From Streptomyces sp. AC550_RSS872 (GTDB lineage Bacteria; Actinomycetota; Actinomycetes; Streptomycetales; Streptomycetaceae): DNA of 64,000 nt. A program made the translations under genes and the position numbers. The stretch spans positions 1 through 64,000 of the forward strand of contig NZ_JAGMUL010000092.1 of assembly GCF_019049285.1 (NCBI RefSeq). Reading direction: 5' to 3'. Each line of letters starts with the position of its first letter. Within the stretch, counting starts at the first letter, position 1. Under the pieces are notes generated by a model. The model made no database searches and had not been told where the DNA came from. It saw only the letters and a program-made list of their open reading frames with translations. This document shows, piece after piece, positions 16,583 through 26,421 of this stretch.

Positions 16583-17803
16583 ATGACCGCAACCACGACC
16601 GGGCGCGTCGTCGTCGCGGGCGCCTCGATGGGCGGCCTGCGCACCGCCGAGCAGCTCCGCGCGGCGGGCTGGACCGGGGCGATCACGGTGATCGGCGACG
16701 AGCCCCACATGCCGTACAACCGGCCACCGCTGTCCAAGGAGGTCCTCGCCGGTAAGGCCCCCTTCGAGTCGTTGGCCTTCACACCCAAGGCGGCCGCCGC
16801 GGACGTGGAGTGGCGACTGGGCACCAAGGTCGTCGCCGCGCGCCTCGACGAACGGATAGTCGAACTCGATGACGGCACCGCTCTGGCGTACGACGGACTG
16901 GTCGTCGCCACCGGCATGCGCCCCCGGCGCCTGCGCTGCCCCGGGCCGCTCGCCGGCCGCCACACCGTCCGCACCCTCGCCGACGCGCAGGGCCTGCGGG
17001 ACGAGCTGACCCGGCCCGGTGTGCGCGTGGTCGTGGTCGGCGGCGGGTTCATCGGCTGCGAGGTGGCCGCCACCGCCGTAGGACTCGGTGTCCGGGAGGT
17101 GACCGTCGTCGATCCGCTGCCGCTGCCCATGGTCGGACCGCTCGGCGAGCTGCTCGGCGAGGCACTGCTCAGGCGGCACGAGGAGCGCGGAGTGCGCTTC
17201 GCGCTCGGTACCGGTGTCGCCGGGTTCGAGGGCGAGGACCGTGTGACCGGGGTCGTCCTGAGCGACGGCACCGTCCTTGCCGCCGACGTGGTGGTGGAGT
17301 CGGTCGGCTCCGTCGCCAACGTCGAGTGGCTGGAAGGGAACGGACTCGACCTCTCCGACGGTGTGCTCACCGACGAACAGCTGCGGGTCGGCGGACGGCC
17401 GGACGTGATCGCGGTCGGTGACGTGGCCCGCTTCCCCAACGCCCGCTACGACGGTGCGCCCCGCCGGGTCGAGCACTGGTCGATCCCCACCGACACCGCC
17501 AAGCACGCCGCGAAGGCCCTCGTCGCCCACCTCAACGGCGCGGGCGCCGAGCTCGCGCCCTTCGCGCCACTGCCCACCTTCTGGAGCGACCAGCACGAGT
17601 TCCGACTGCAGTCCTTCGGCGCCCCGGCGCTCGGCAAGGACGACGTACGGATCCTGGGTGGCGACCCCGAGGGTGACGTCCTGGTCGGCTACCACACCGG
17701 CGGTCAGCTGGTGGGTGTTGTCGCGCTCGGCGGTCAGGCCGCCGCCATGGGCGCCGCCCGTTACCGCTCCCAGCTGCTGAAGCAGCCCGCTCTCACCCCG
17801 TAA
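16583..17803 (+). CDS. FAD-dependent ferredoxin reductase
   Basis: This 406-residue NAD(P)H:ferredoxin reductase has the FAD loop VVVAGASMGGLRTAEQL, a second nucleotide loop VVVVGGGFIGCEVAATA and the C-terminal FAD motif VIAVGDVARF. RPPLSKEVL is typical of the putidaredoxin-reductase-like family. Together with the preceding ferredoxin it forms the electron chain for the P450. The gene is tightly packed (7 bp after the ferredoxin, 10 bp before the next gene). Confidence 0.9.
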   Translation: MTATTTGRVVVAGASMGGLRTAEQLRAAGWTGAITVIGDEPHMPYNRPPLSKEVLAGKAPFESLAFTPKAAAADVEWRLGTKVVAARLDERIVELDDGTALAYDGLVVATGMRPRRLRCPGPLAGRHTVRTLADAQGLRDELTRPGVRVVVVGGGFIGCEVAATAVGLGVREVTVVDPLPLPMVGPLGELLGEALLRRHEERGVRFALGTGVAGFEGEDRVTGVVLSDGTVLAADVVVESVGSVANVEWLEGNGLDLSDGVLTDEQLRVGGRPDVIAVGDVARFPNARYDGAPRRVEHWSIPTDTAKHAAKALVAHLNGAGAELAPFAPLPTFWSDQHEFRLQSFGAPALGKDDVRILGGDPEGDVLVGYHTGGQLVGVVALGGQAAAMGAARYRSQLLKQPALTP

Positions 17804-17813
17804 GGAACCCGTC

Positions 17814-18620
17814 GTGTCTGCTGTCCGTGGCTACTTCCACCCCAAGACGGCGAGCGGTGCCTCGTCGCTGATCCCCTCCCCGCCGTGGCGCTACTCCGGC
17901 GACCTGCTCACTATCGAGTACCGCACGGACCCCGCCCGGGTGCGCGAACTGCTCCCCGAGCCCCTGGAGCCGGCCGACGAGGACCCGGGCGCGGTCGCGC
18001 TGATCTGGGCCGACTGGCAGTCCTGCTCCGCCTCCGGGGACGAGCTCCTCGACCCCGTGCTCGCCCAGTACAAGGAGGCCTTCGCGGTCGTCCGCTGCAA
18101 GTACAAGGGGCAGACCTACACCCGCTGCGTCTACATCTGGGTCGACAAGGACTTCGCCATCGCCCGCGGACTGCACCAGGGCTACCCGAAGAAGCTCGGC
18201 TCCATCCACCAGACCCGCCCGCACCCGTACGGCCCCGCGCCGCGCATCGAGGCCGGTGCCCGCTTCGGCGCGACCCTGGCCGCCGCGGACCGGCGTCTCG
18301 CCCAGGCCGTGGTCACCCTGCGGGAGCCGTCGGAGACCAACGGTTTCGTCAACGGCCACCCCATGGCCCACCACCGCTGGCTGCCCTCCATCGAGAAGGG
18401 CAAGGGGCTCGCCCTCGACGAGCTGATCGAGTCCGGCGCGGCCTCTTTCGAGGGCGGTCAGGCGTGGGTCGGTGACGCCGAGCTGGAGCTGTTCGAGGCG
18501 CCCACCGAGGAGCTGGCCCGCCTGGAGATCCGCGAGCCGATCGCCGCGTACTACCGCCAGGTCGGTGTCGTCTGGGACGGCGGGCGGCTGCTGGAGTCCG
18601 GCACGTCCGGCGCCGAGTAA
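17814..18620 (+). CDS. Acetoacetate-decarboxylase-family protein
   Basis: This 268-residue protein of the ADC fold carries the GYPKKLG segment (Lys about 126), which corresponds to the Schiff-base lysine region of acetoacetate decarboxylase. RYSGDLLTIEYRTDP and ALIWADWQSC are common in ADC-like proteins of actinobacterial catabolic operons. In this operon it might decarboxylate or tautomerise a ring-cleavage product, since only one HpaG-type protein is present; that is inference. GTG 17814 is used, 10 bp after the reductase gene. Confidence 0.75.
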   Translation: MSAVRGYFHPKTASGASSLIPSPPWRYSGDLLTIEYRTDPARVRELLPEPLEPADEDPGAVALIWADWQSCSASGDELLDPVLAQYKEAFAVVRCKYKGQTYTRCVYIWVDKDFAIARGLHQGYPKKLGSIHQTRPHPYGPAPRIEAGARFGATLAAADRRLAQAVVTLREPSETNGFVNGHPMAHHRWLPSIEKGKGLALDELIESGAASFEGGQAWVGDAELELFEAPTEELARLEIREPIAAYYRQVGVVWDGGRLLESGTSGAE

Positions 18621-18655
18621 CCCCCTTACGCATCGCAGGACTTGGAGAACCGGAC

Positions 18656-20119
18656 ATGACCGAACACACCCTCACGGTGGCCGGGGTCGCCATCGACACC
18701 CGGCACTGGATCGGCGGCGAACGCGTCGCCTCCACCGAGACGTTCACCGACGTCTCGCCGATCGACGGCAGCGTCCTCGGCGAGATCTCGCGGGGCACCG
18801 CGACGGAGGCCGCGGCCGCGGTGGCCGCCGCGAAAGCCGCCTTCCCCGGCTGGGCCGCCACCCCCCGCGCCGAGCGCGCCCGCGTCCTGCACGCCATCGC
18901 CGACGGCGTGGAGAAGCGACTCGAAGAGCTCGCGATCGTCGAGACCACCGACAACGGGGCGCTGCTGCGCTCGCACCGGCGCGGTGTGATGCCCCGGGTC
19001 GCGCACAACTTCCGGTTCTTCGCGGACTGGCTGCTACAGCTGGAACACGAGGACTTCGACACGCGCGGGCACACGAACCACGTCAGCTGGGACCCGGCGG
19101 GTCCGAGCGTGCTGATCACCCCGTGGAACGCGCCGCTGATGCTGTCCACCTGGAAGGTCGCCCCGGCGCTCGCCGCCGGCAACACCGTCGTGCTCAAGCC
19201 CGCCGAGTGGACCCCGCTCACCGCCTCCCTCCTCGCCGACATCGCCGCCGAGGCCGGGCTCCCCGCCGGTGTCCTGAACGTCGTGCAGGGCTACGGCTCC
19301 GAGATCGGCGACGCCCTCACCTCCCACCCGGACGTGCGCCGGATCAGCTTCACCGGGTCCGTGCCCACGGCCAAGCGGATCAGCGAGTCGGCGTCGGGGA
19401 ACCTCACCCCGCTCAGCCTCGAACTCGGCGGCAAGTCCCCGCTGCTGGTGTTCGCCGACGCCGACCTGGACCTCGCGGTCGACCTCGCGGTGGAGCAGTA
19501 CGACAACGCGGGGCAGGTCTGCCTCGCGGCCACCCGGTTCCTCGTCGAGGAGTCGGTCGCCGAGGAGTTCACCCGGCGGTTCGTCCAGAAGGCCGCCACT
19601 CTCGTGCAGGGTGACCCGCGCGACGAGGCCACGGACATCGGGCCGAACATCCACCCGAACCAGCTGGACAAGATCGACGGCTTCGTGCAGCGGGCCCTGG
19701 CCGCCGGAGCGCGCGCCGTCATCGGCGGGCATCGCAAGGACGGGCAGTACTACGCGCCCACCCTGCTCACCGATGTCGCCCAGGACTCGGAGATCGTGCA
19801 GGAAGAGGTCTTCGGGCCGGTCCTGACCCTCCAGACCTTCACCACCGAGGAAGAAGCCGTACGGCTCGCCAACGACACCCGCTTCGGGCTGGCCGCCACC
19901 CTGGCCACCGGCGACCCCGAGCGCGCCGAACGCGTCACCGCGCGCCTCGTCGCGGGCACCGTGTGGGTCAACTGCTTCTTCGTACGCGACCTGCAGGCCC
20001 CCTTCGGCGGCTCCCGCCACTCCGGTGTCGGCCGCGAGGGCGGCACCTGGAGCTTCGACTTCTACTGCGACATCAAGAACACCGTCACCGCACCGAAGGG
20101 CTGGAAGGACCATGGGTGA
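18656..20119 (+). CDS. hpaE: Aldehyde dehydrogenase, HpaE type
   Basis: This 487-residue NAD(P)+-dependent aldehyde dehydrogenase has the glutamate motif LELGGKSPLL, the nucleophile region NAGQVCLAATRFLV and EEVFGPVLTLQ. Its closest functional type is 5-carboxymethyl-2-hydroxymuconate semialdehyde dehydrogenase, which oxidises the ring-opened product of homoprotocatechuate. The next gene, an HpaD-type dioxygenase, overlaps its 3' end by 8 bp, so translation is coupled. The sequence alone would also allow a 2-hydroxymuconate semialdehyde enzyme. Confidence 0.85.
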   Translation: MTEHTLTVAGVAIDTRHWIGGERVASTETFTDVSPIDGSVLGEISRGTATEAAAAVAAAKAAFPGWAATPRAERARVLHAIADGVEKRLEELAIVETTDNGALLRSHRRGVMPRVAHNFRFFADWLLQLEHEDFDTRGHTNHVSWDPAGPSVLITPWNAPLMLSTWKVAPALAAGNTVVLKPAEWTPLTASLLADIAAEAGLPAGVLNVVQGYGSEIGDALTSHPDVRRISFTGSVPTAKRISESASGNLTPLSLELGGKSPLLVFADADLDLAVDLAVEQYDNAGQVCLAATRFLVEESVAEEFTRRFVQKAATLVQGDPRDEATDIGPNIHPNQLDKIDGFVQRALAAGARAVIGGHRKDGQYYAPTLLTDVAQDSEIVQEEVFGPVLTLQTFTTEEEAVRLANDTRFGLAATLATGDPERAERVTARLVAGTVWVNCFFVRDLQAPFGGSRHSGVGREGGTWSFDFYCDIKNTVTAPKGWKDHG

Positions 20120-21038
20120 GATCGTCGGGGCGGGGCTCCTCGCCCATGTGCCCACCATCGTGCTCCCGGAGGAGGTTCGCCTGGAGCTGAACGAGGGCAA
20201 GGAGATCACCCTCGTCACCGGGCTCCAGGAGCTTCGCCGGGACGTCTTCGAGCGCGACGACTACGACACCGTCGTCGTCCTGGACTCCCACTGGGCGACC
20301 ACCGTCGAGTTCGTTGTCACCGCGCAAGCGCGCCGGGCCGGCCTCTTCACCTCCGAGGAGCTGCCGCGCGGCATGTGCCGGATGCCGTACGACTTCCCCG
20401 GCGACCCCGAACTCGCCCACAACATCGAGAAGTTCGCCGACAAGCACGGCACCTGGATCACCGCGATCGACGACGAGTACCTGCCGATCTACTACGCCAC
20501 GATCAACCTCTGGAAGTTTCTCGGCGAGGGCCTCCCGGACAAGCGGTGGGTGACCATCGGCGTCTGCCAGACCGGCGACATGGAGGACCACCTGCGCCTC
20601 GGCCGGGCGCTCGCCGACGGCATCGCCGCCACGCCGGGACGCCGGGTCCTGCTCATCGCCTCCGGCGCGCTCTCGCACACCTTCTGGCCCCTGCGCGAAC
20701 TGCGCGACCACGAGGCCGGCGACCCGGCGCACATCTTCACCCCGGAAGCGCGCGAGGCCGACTACGAGCGGATCGCCTGGTTCAAGGAGGGCCGTCACGA
20801 CAAGGTCCTCGACACCATGGACGCCTTCTGGAAGTACAAGCCGGAGGCCAAGTTCTTCCACTACCTGATGATGGCCGGCGCCCTCGGCGAACAGGCCTGC
20901 GTGGCCAAGGCCCGCCAGTACGGCGAGTACGAGAACTCCATCGGCACCGGCCAGGTCCACCTCTGGTTCGACCGCCCGGCCGACGGCTGGACCGGCACCG
21001 GCCTGCCCACCCCGCACAACCCCCACTCCCGCGTCTAG
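20112..21038 (+). CDS. hpaD: 3,4-dihydroxyphenylacetate 2,3-dioxygenase, class III
   Basis: This 308-residue extradiol dioxygenase has the LigB-type fold. It opens the ring of homoprotocatechuate (or a close catechol) using Fe(II). His candidates for metal and catalysis are in GLLAHVPTI, DSHWATT and SGALSHTFWP; GQVHLWFDRP near the end fits the family. ATG 20112 lies inside the last codons of hpaE. The product would be the substrate of the upstream HpaE-type enzyme. Confidence 0.88.
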   Translation: MGEIVGAGLLAHVPTIVLPEEVRLELNEGKEITLVTGLQELRRDVFERDDYDTVVVLDSHWATTVEFVVTAQARRAGLFTSEELPRGMCRMPYDFPGDPELAHNIEKFADKHGTWITAIDDEYLPIYYATINLWKFLGEGLPDKRWVTIGVCQTGDMEDHLRLGRALADGIAATPGRRVLLIASGALSHTFWPLRELRDHEAGDPAHIFTPEAREADYERIAWFKEGRHDKVLDTMDAFWKYKPEAKFFHYLMMAGALGEQACVAKARQYGEYENSIGTGQVHLWFDRPADGWTGTGLPTPHNPHSRV

Positions 21039-21046
21039 GAGCCTCC

Positions 21047-21892
21047 ATGCCCGAGTACCGCCGCATCCTCCTCGACGGCGCCGCCGTCCAGGTCACCGTC
21101 GACGGGGACGAACTCGTCGCCGGGGACGGCCGCCGCGTCAAGATCGACGAGGCACAGCACCTGCCGCCTGTCGTCCCGTCGAAAGTGATCGCCGTCCACC
21201 TCAACCACCAGAGCCGCGTGAACGAGTTCGGCATCGAACTCCCGGCCACCCCCACCTACTTCCACAAGCCGACCTCCGCCCTCAACTCCCACAAGGGCGC
21301 GATCGTGCGCCCCGAGGGCTGCAAGTGGCTCAACTACGAGGGCGAGGTCGCCATCGTCATCGGGAAGACCGCGAGGAACATCTCGCCGGCCGAGGCGGGC
21401 GAGTACATCGCCGGCTACACCATCGCCAACGACTACGGCCTGCACGACTTCCGCGACACCGACGCGGGCTCCATGCTCCGCGTCAAGGGCTCCGACACCC
21501 TGTGCCCGCTCGGCCCGGGCCTGGTCACCGACTGGGACTTCCACGGCAAGAGCCTGCGGACGTACGTCAACGGCGAGGTCGTCCAGGACGGTTCGACCGA
21601 CGAGATGCAGTGGGACATGCACTACCTCGTCGCGGACATCGCCCGCACGATCACCCTGTACCCCGGTGACGTGCTGCTGTCCGGCACGCCCGCCAACTCC
21701 CGCCCCGTCCAGCCCGGTGACGTCGTCGAGGTCGAGGTCGAGGGCCTCGGCCGCCTCACCAACCATATCGTCACCGGCCCCACCCCGATCCGCACCGACG
21801 TGGGCGCCCAGCCCACCGAGTCGGAGGAGGTGCTGTCCACCGCGCTCGGCGGCGACTGGGAGTTCCGCGGTATCCGGCCGCCCCGGCGTTGA
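21047..21892 (+). CDS. hpaG: HpaG-type fumarylacetoacetate-hydrolase-family isomerase/decarboxylase
   Basis: This 281-residue FAH-family protein has metal-binding pieces NYEGEVAIVIGKTARN, YTIANDYGLHDFRDTDAGSM (in order) and the C-terminal GDVLLSGTPANSRPV. Family members decarboxylate 5-oxopent-3-ene-1,2,5-tricarboxylate and isomerise the product. HpaG is often a two-domain protein, but here there is a single catalytic domain with a roughly 60-residue N-terminal extension. ATG 21047 follows hpaD by 8 bp. A strong hairpin 17 bp after the stop ends the operon. Confidence 0.85.
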   Translation: MPEYRRILLDGAAVQVTVDGDELVAGDGRRVKIDEAQHLPPVVPSKVIAVHLNHQSRVNEFGIELPATPTYFHKPTSALNSHKGAIVRPEGCKWLNYEGEVAIVIGKTARNISPAEAGEYIAGYTIANDYGLHDFRDTDAGSMLRVKGSDTLCPLGPGLVTDWDFHGKSLRTYVNGEVVQDGSTDEMQWDMHYLVADIARTITLYPGDVLLSGTPANSRPVQPGDVVEVEVEGLGRLTNHIVTGPTPIRTDVGAQPTESEEVLSTALGGDWEFRGIRPPRR

Positions 21893-21909
21893 CGGATGCC
21901 CAGGAGACG

Positions 21910-21952
21910 GCGCCGCACCGGGCCTGACGGAGGAGGTCGCCCGGTGCGGCGC
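21910..21952 (+). terminator. Hairpin terminator of the hpa operon
   Basis: GCGCCGCACCGGGC and GCCCGGTGCGGCGC form a 14-bp perfect stem with a 15-base loop just after hpaG. There is no clear T-tract, as is common in Streptomyces. Confidence 0.7.
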
Positions 21953-22020
21953 TGCCATGGGCGCGGTCACCCACGGGCGGCCGCGCTCACCCGCGAACCT
22001 GGTCATGGGAGCTTCCGGGT

Positions 22021-22656
22021 ATGGTCGCAGCCATGACCGAACCCGCCGAGACTCCTGAAGGCCGCAAGCCACGTCGGCGCATGAACTACGGGGAGGGCCG
22101 CGAGGCCCTGCTCAACGCCGCCGTGCGCGTGGTGGCACGGGGCGGGTTGCGCAAGCTCACCTACCGGGCGGTCGCACAGGAGGCGGGGACCACGCACGGC
22201 CTGGTCGTCCACCACTTCGGCTCGCGCGATGCCCTGATCGAGGCGGCGCTGGAACACGCGATCAGGACCTCGCTGGACACCAGCGCACTGGAACCGGGCA
22301 CAGGCAAGATCTCGGACTTCTCGGCGGGAGTCTCCGACATGGTGACAGCCGATCCCGACATACAGGCCTTCCAGTACGAGCTGCTGCTGGAAGGCCGGCG
22401 CCGCCCCGAGCTGCTGCCGCATCTGCGGGCGCTGTACGACGAGTACTTCGACGCCACCTATCGGGAGCTGGCCCGGATGCTGCCCGCGGGCACGGACCGC
22501 CCGCTGACCCGGCTGGTCTTCGCAGCCCTGGACGGGCTCGTACTGCACCAACTCGTCTTCGGCGAGCCCGAGACCACCGACGCCGCGATCGAGGAGCTGC
22601 GCGCCCTGCTCCGCCTGCTGGAGGCGGACGGGCGGACCGGTGAGTCATCCGGCTGA
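22021..22656 (+). CDS. TetR-family regulator
   Basis: This 211-residue protein has an N-terminal HTH (ARGGLRKLTYRAVAQEAGTT, then HGLVVHHFGSRDALIE) and a TetR-type C-terminal ligand domain. The start may be ATG 22021 (GGGAG nine bases before) or ATG 22033. It lies between the hpa operon and the permease gene and may sense the amine or aromatic substrate. A frameshifted paralogue fragment lies at 29551-29764 with almost the same HTH. It is a second candidate, besides the MarR protein, for the operator boxes of the cluster. Confidence 0.85.
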   Translation: MVAAMTEPAETPEGRKPRRRMNYGEGREALLNAAVRVVARGGLRKLTYRAVAQEAGTTHGLVVHHFGSRDALIEAALEHAIRTSLDTSALEPGTGKISDFSAGVSDMVTADPDIQAFQYELLLEGRRRPELLPHLRALYDEYFDATYRELARMLPAGTDRPLTRLVFAALDGLVLHQLVFGEPETTDAAIEELRALLRLLEADGRTGESSG

Positions 22657-22807
22657 CACCTCTGACCTGCGCATTCCGAGGCCCTGGACGTTCGGCGTCC
22701 GGGGCCTTCGCGTTCTGTGGCGATTACAACGCCGTAAAGAACCGGGTGCCGCCTGAGAATCTCCATGCAACCCCTTGCCAAGTGGATAGTTCCGGCCCAC
22801 CATGAGG

Positions 22808-22831
22808 CAACTCGTTTGGCCAGAAACGAAG
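22808..22831 (+). promoter_or_regulatory. Operator-like box B before the permease gene
   Basis: CAACTCGTTTGGC is followed by CAGAAACGAAG; CGTTT and AAACG are inverted arms. The first 13 bases are identical to box A at 16262-16285. CCAAGTGGATAG lies about 30 bp upstream. The box sits 30 bp before the permease start. Confidence 0.5.
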
Positions 22832-22860
22832 CACTCCTTCTCTCCTGGCAGGTGATTTGA

Positions 22861-24318
22861 GTGGACAGTCCGACGGCGGTCAGAAACGAGACCGTGGCCG
22901 ACGCCTCCACCGCAGGCAAGCTCAAGCCCAACTCCCTCGGTGTTCTGGGCATTCTCTTCTTCGTTCTCTCTGCCCAGGCGCCGCTCACCGGCATCGCGGG
23001 CGCCGTCCCCATCGCCGTCGCCATCGGCAACGGCACCGGGGCCCCCGCCGCCTATCTGGCGGCCGGTGTGATCACCCTGCTGTTCTCGGTGGGTTTCGTG
23101 GCCATGGGGCGGCATGTCGTGGACGCCGGCGCCTTCTACATGTACATCGGCAAGGGTCTTGGCCGGTATCCGGGTGCCGGCAGCGCCGGGATCGCGCTGT
23201 TCGCCTACTGTGCGATACAAGCCGCGATGTACGGCCTGTACGGCGCGACCGCGAGCGCCCTGCTGGGACACTACACGGGAGCGGACGTGCCCTGGTGGGC
23301 GTGTGCGCTAGTCACCATGGTGATCGTCCAGGTGCTGGGCGCCTCGGGCATCGAGATGGGCGCCAAAGTGCTGGCCGTCTTCGTACTCGCGGAGTTCAGC
23401 ATCCTGAGCGTCTTCGCGCTCGTCACCCTCCTCAAGGGCGGCGGGCCCGAGGGTCTCTCCTTCACCCAGTCGTTCTCGCCGAGCGCGGCCCTGGACGGGG
23501 CGCCGGGTGTGGCGCTGATGTTCGCCGTGGCTTCCATGATCGGCTTCGAGGCCACCGCCATCTACGGCGAGGAGGCCCGCGAACCCCGCAAAACGGTGCC
23601 CCGGGCCACCTACCTGGCCGTCGCCGTCGTCACCGGGTTCTTCGCGTTCGCCTCCTGGATGCTGATCTCCGCCCACGGCACCTCCCAGGCCACGGCGGCG
23701 GCCGGCAAGGCCCTGGAGAGCGGCGACTCGACGGGCTTCGTCTTCGCGCCGATCGCCGCCCTCCTCGGCGGCTGGGTGAACGACGTCCTGCCCCTCCTGC
23801 TGGTCACCTCCCTCTTCGCCGGCATCCTCGCCTTCCACAACTCCGCCAACCGCTACCTTTTCGCCCTCAGCCGCGACGGACTGCTGCCCCGCAAGCTGTC
23901 GTCCATCAACCGACGCCACTCCCCCGAAGTGGCCGGCCGGGTCCAGACCGCCATCGCGGTCCTCTTCGTCATGCCCTTCGCGCTGGCCGGCAAGGACCCG
24001 GTGCTGACCCTGTTCTCCTGGGGCAGCGGTGTGGCCGTGCTCGGGATCATGCTGCTGTACTTCCTGACCTCGGTCTCCGTGGTCGTCTTCTTCCGCCGCG
24101 AACAGCTCGACACCCGGCCCTGGAACACGCTGATCGCTCCCGTGCTGGGCTCCCTCGGCATCGCCGGTGCCATCGTGCTGATCATCGGGAACTTCACCAC
24201 CCTGATCGGCGGCGACCCGACGACGGCGCTCTGGCTCGAACTCACCGTCCCGGTGGTTCTGGCCCTGGGGGTCCTCGCGGCCCAGCTGACCCGTGGCAGG
24301 ACGGCGGCCGACGCCTGA
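22861..24318 (+). CDS. APC-family amino acid/amine permease
   Basis: This 485-residue integral membrane protein has about 12 predicted helices (for example LGILFFVLSAQAPLTGIAGA and VALMFAVASMIGFEATAIYG). GFEATAIYGEEAREPRKTVPRA is the conserved cytoplasmic-loop pattern of APC transporters. It probably imports the amine or amino-acid substrate of the neighbouring gamma-glutamylation pathway. GTG 22861 is preceded by box B at 30 bp. It is followed on the same strand by the deacetylase-like gene. Confidence 0.85.
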   Translation: MDSPTAVRNETVADASTAGKLKPNSLGVLGILFFVLSAQAPLTGIAGAVPIAVAIGNGTGAPAAYLAAGVITLLFSVGFVAMGRHVVDAGAFYMYIGKGLGRYPGAGSAGIALFAYCAIQAAMYGLYGATASALLGHYTGADVPWWACALVTMVIVQVLGASGIEMGAKVLAVFVLAEFSILSVFALVTLLKGGGPEGLSFTQSFSPSAALDGAPGVALMFAVASMIGFEATAIYGEEAREPRKTVPRATYLAVAVVTGFFAFASWMLISAHGTSQATAAAGKALESGDSTGFVFAPIAALLGGWVNDVLPLLLVTSLFAGILAFHNSANRYLFALSRDGLLPRKLSSINRRHSPEVAGRVQTAIAVLFVMPFALAGKDPVLTLFSWGSGVAVLGIMLLYFLTSVSVVVFFRREQLDTRPWNTLIAPVLGSLGIAGAIVLIIGNFTTLIGGDPTTALWLELTVPVVLALGVLAAQLTRGRTAADA

Positions 24319-24446
24319 CGCCGCCCCGGCGTCGGGGCCGCCAGGACCTCTGCCCGGCACTGCGCCAGGCCTCCTGCCGGGGCTGACGCCGCTCGCGGCT
24401 TGCCACCCCTCTGGACCTTGGCAGCGTCCTACCCCTGGAGTACTTC

Positions 24447-25568
<1,122 letters not shown>

Positions 25569-25594
25569 GCCCCGACGGGCCGGCGGCCAGGACG

Positions 25595-26305
25595 TCAGCC
25601 GACCACGCCCGCCACCCGGTCGAGGAAACCGTCGACCAGGTGGCGGGCGTTCGTCCGGGCCGTGGGCTCCATGCTCCGGCACCGGGCGAGCAGCTCACCG
25701 GGGTCCACGCCGCGCCTCGCACACTGCTCCGTACCGCCGTTTTCCAGCCAGCCGCGCACCGTCCCAGTAGTGATCTCCGGATGGAACTGCACGCCCAGGC
25801 TGCGCCCGGTGCGGAACGCCTGTACGCATACGTCGTTGCGGGCCACGCTCACGGCACCGGGCGGCGGGACGCAGCGGTCGTAGTGCCACTGGAACCAGGG
25901 ACCGGAACCGACCAGGGAGGGATCGTCCGTGTCGACCTCGACCCAGCCGATCTCGGGGCGCGGTGCCGCCTCGACCGAGCCGCCGAGCGCGGTGGCCAGC
26001 GCCTGGGCGCCGAAGCAGACGCCCAGGACCGGGACGCCGAGGTGATGGGCCTTGCGCAGCAGGGCCAGTTCGCCGCCGATCCAGCTGCCGACTGCCGTCT
26101 CGTCGTACACCGACCAGGGGGCACCCAGCGACACGATCAGGTCCCAGCCGTCGGCGTCGGGGAAGTCGAAGGCCACGTCCGGCGCGTGATATCGGTCCTT
26201 GGGTACGACGGTCACGGCGGTCAGGTCGTACCCGCACTCCATGAGCCGGTCACCGACCGACCCGGGGTCCGTCACGTGGTCGTGCTGAACGACGAGTGCA
26301 CGCAC
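25595..26305 (-). CDS. Class I glutamine amidotransferase-like hydrolase
   Basis: This 236-residue protein has the nucleophile elbow VLGVCFGAQALA and a His-Glu pair in VQFHPEIT, giving the full GATase1 triad. Its place opposite puuC suggests hydrolysis of a gamma-glutamyl compound, in parallel to the PuuD protein, rather than ammonia supply for biosynthesis. GTG 26305 has a GAGGAG ribosome site six bases upstream; the frame to 26398 would cross the shared promoter. It is divergent from puuC, with box C between them. Confidence 0.8.
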   Translation of the reverse strand: MRALVVQHDHVTDPGSVGDRLMECGYDLTAVTVVPKDRYHAPDVAFDFPDADGWDLIVSLGAPWSVYDETAVGSWIGGELALLRKAHHLGVPVLGVCFGAQALATALGGSVEAAPRPEIGWVEVDTDDPSLVGSGPWFQWHYDRCVPPPGAVSVARNDVCVQAFRTGRSLGVQFHPEITTGTVRGWLENGGTEQCARRGVDPGELLARCRSMEPTARTNARHLVDGFLDRVAGVVG

Positions 26306-26383
26306 CGTGCGCTCCTCTCCCCGGGGTCCGCGGACCGGCCGGATCGCTGCCATGAGCCCTTGTGGCGGCTCCCCACACATCCT

Positions 26384-26400
26384 ATCGTTTGGGTTCAAAT
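26384..26400 (+). promoter_or_regulatory. Operator-like box C before puuC
   Basis: ATCGTTTGGGTTCAAAT lies 22 bp before the puuC start, between divergent genes. It matches the box before marR (33013-33029) at 13 of 17 positions, all differences being transitions, and matches box A at 15 of 17 over its core. Confidence 0.6.
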
Positions 26401-26421
26401 AGTTTCCTTGGAGGTCCCCAC

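Noticed and set aside
26362..26421. Upstream start of puuC at 26362
   Set aside because: It would translate through operator box C, and the ATG at 26422 has a proper ribosome site.
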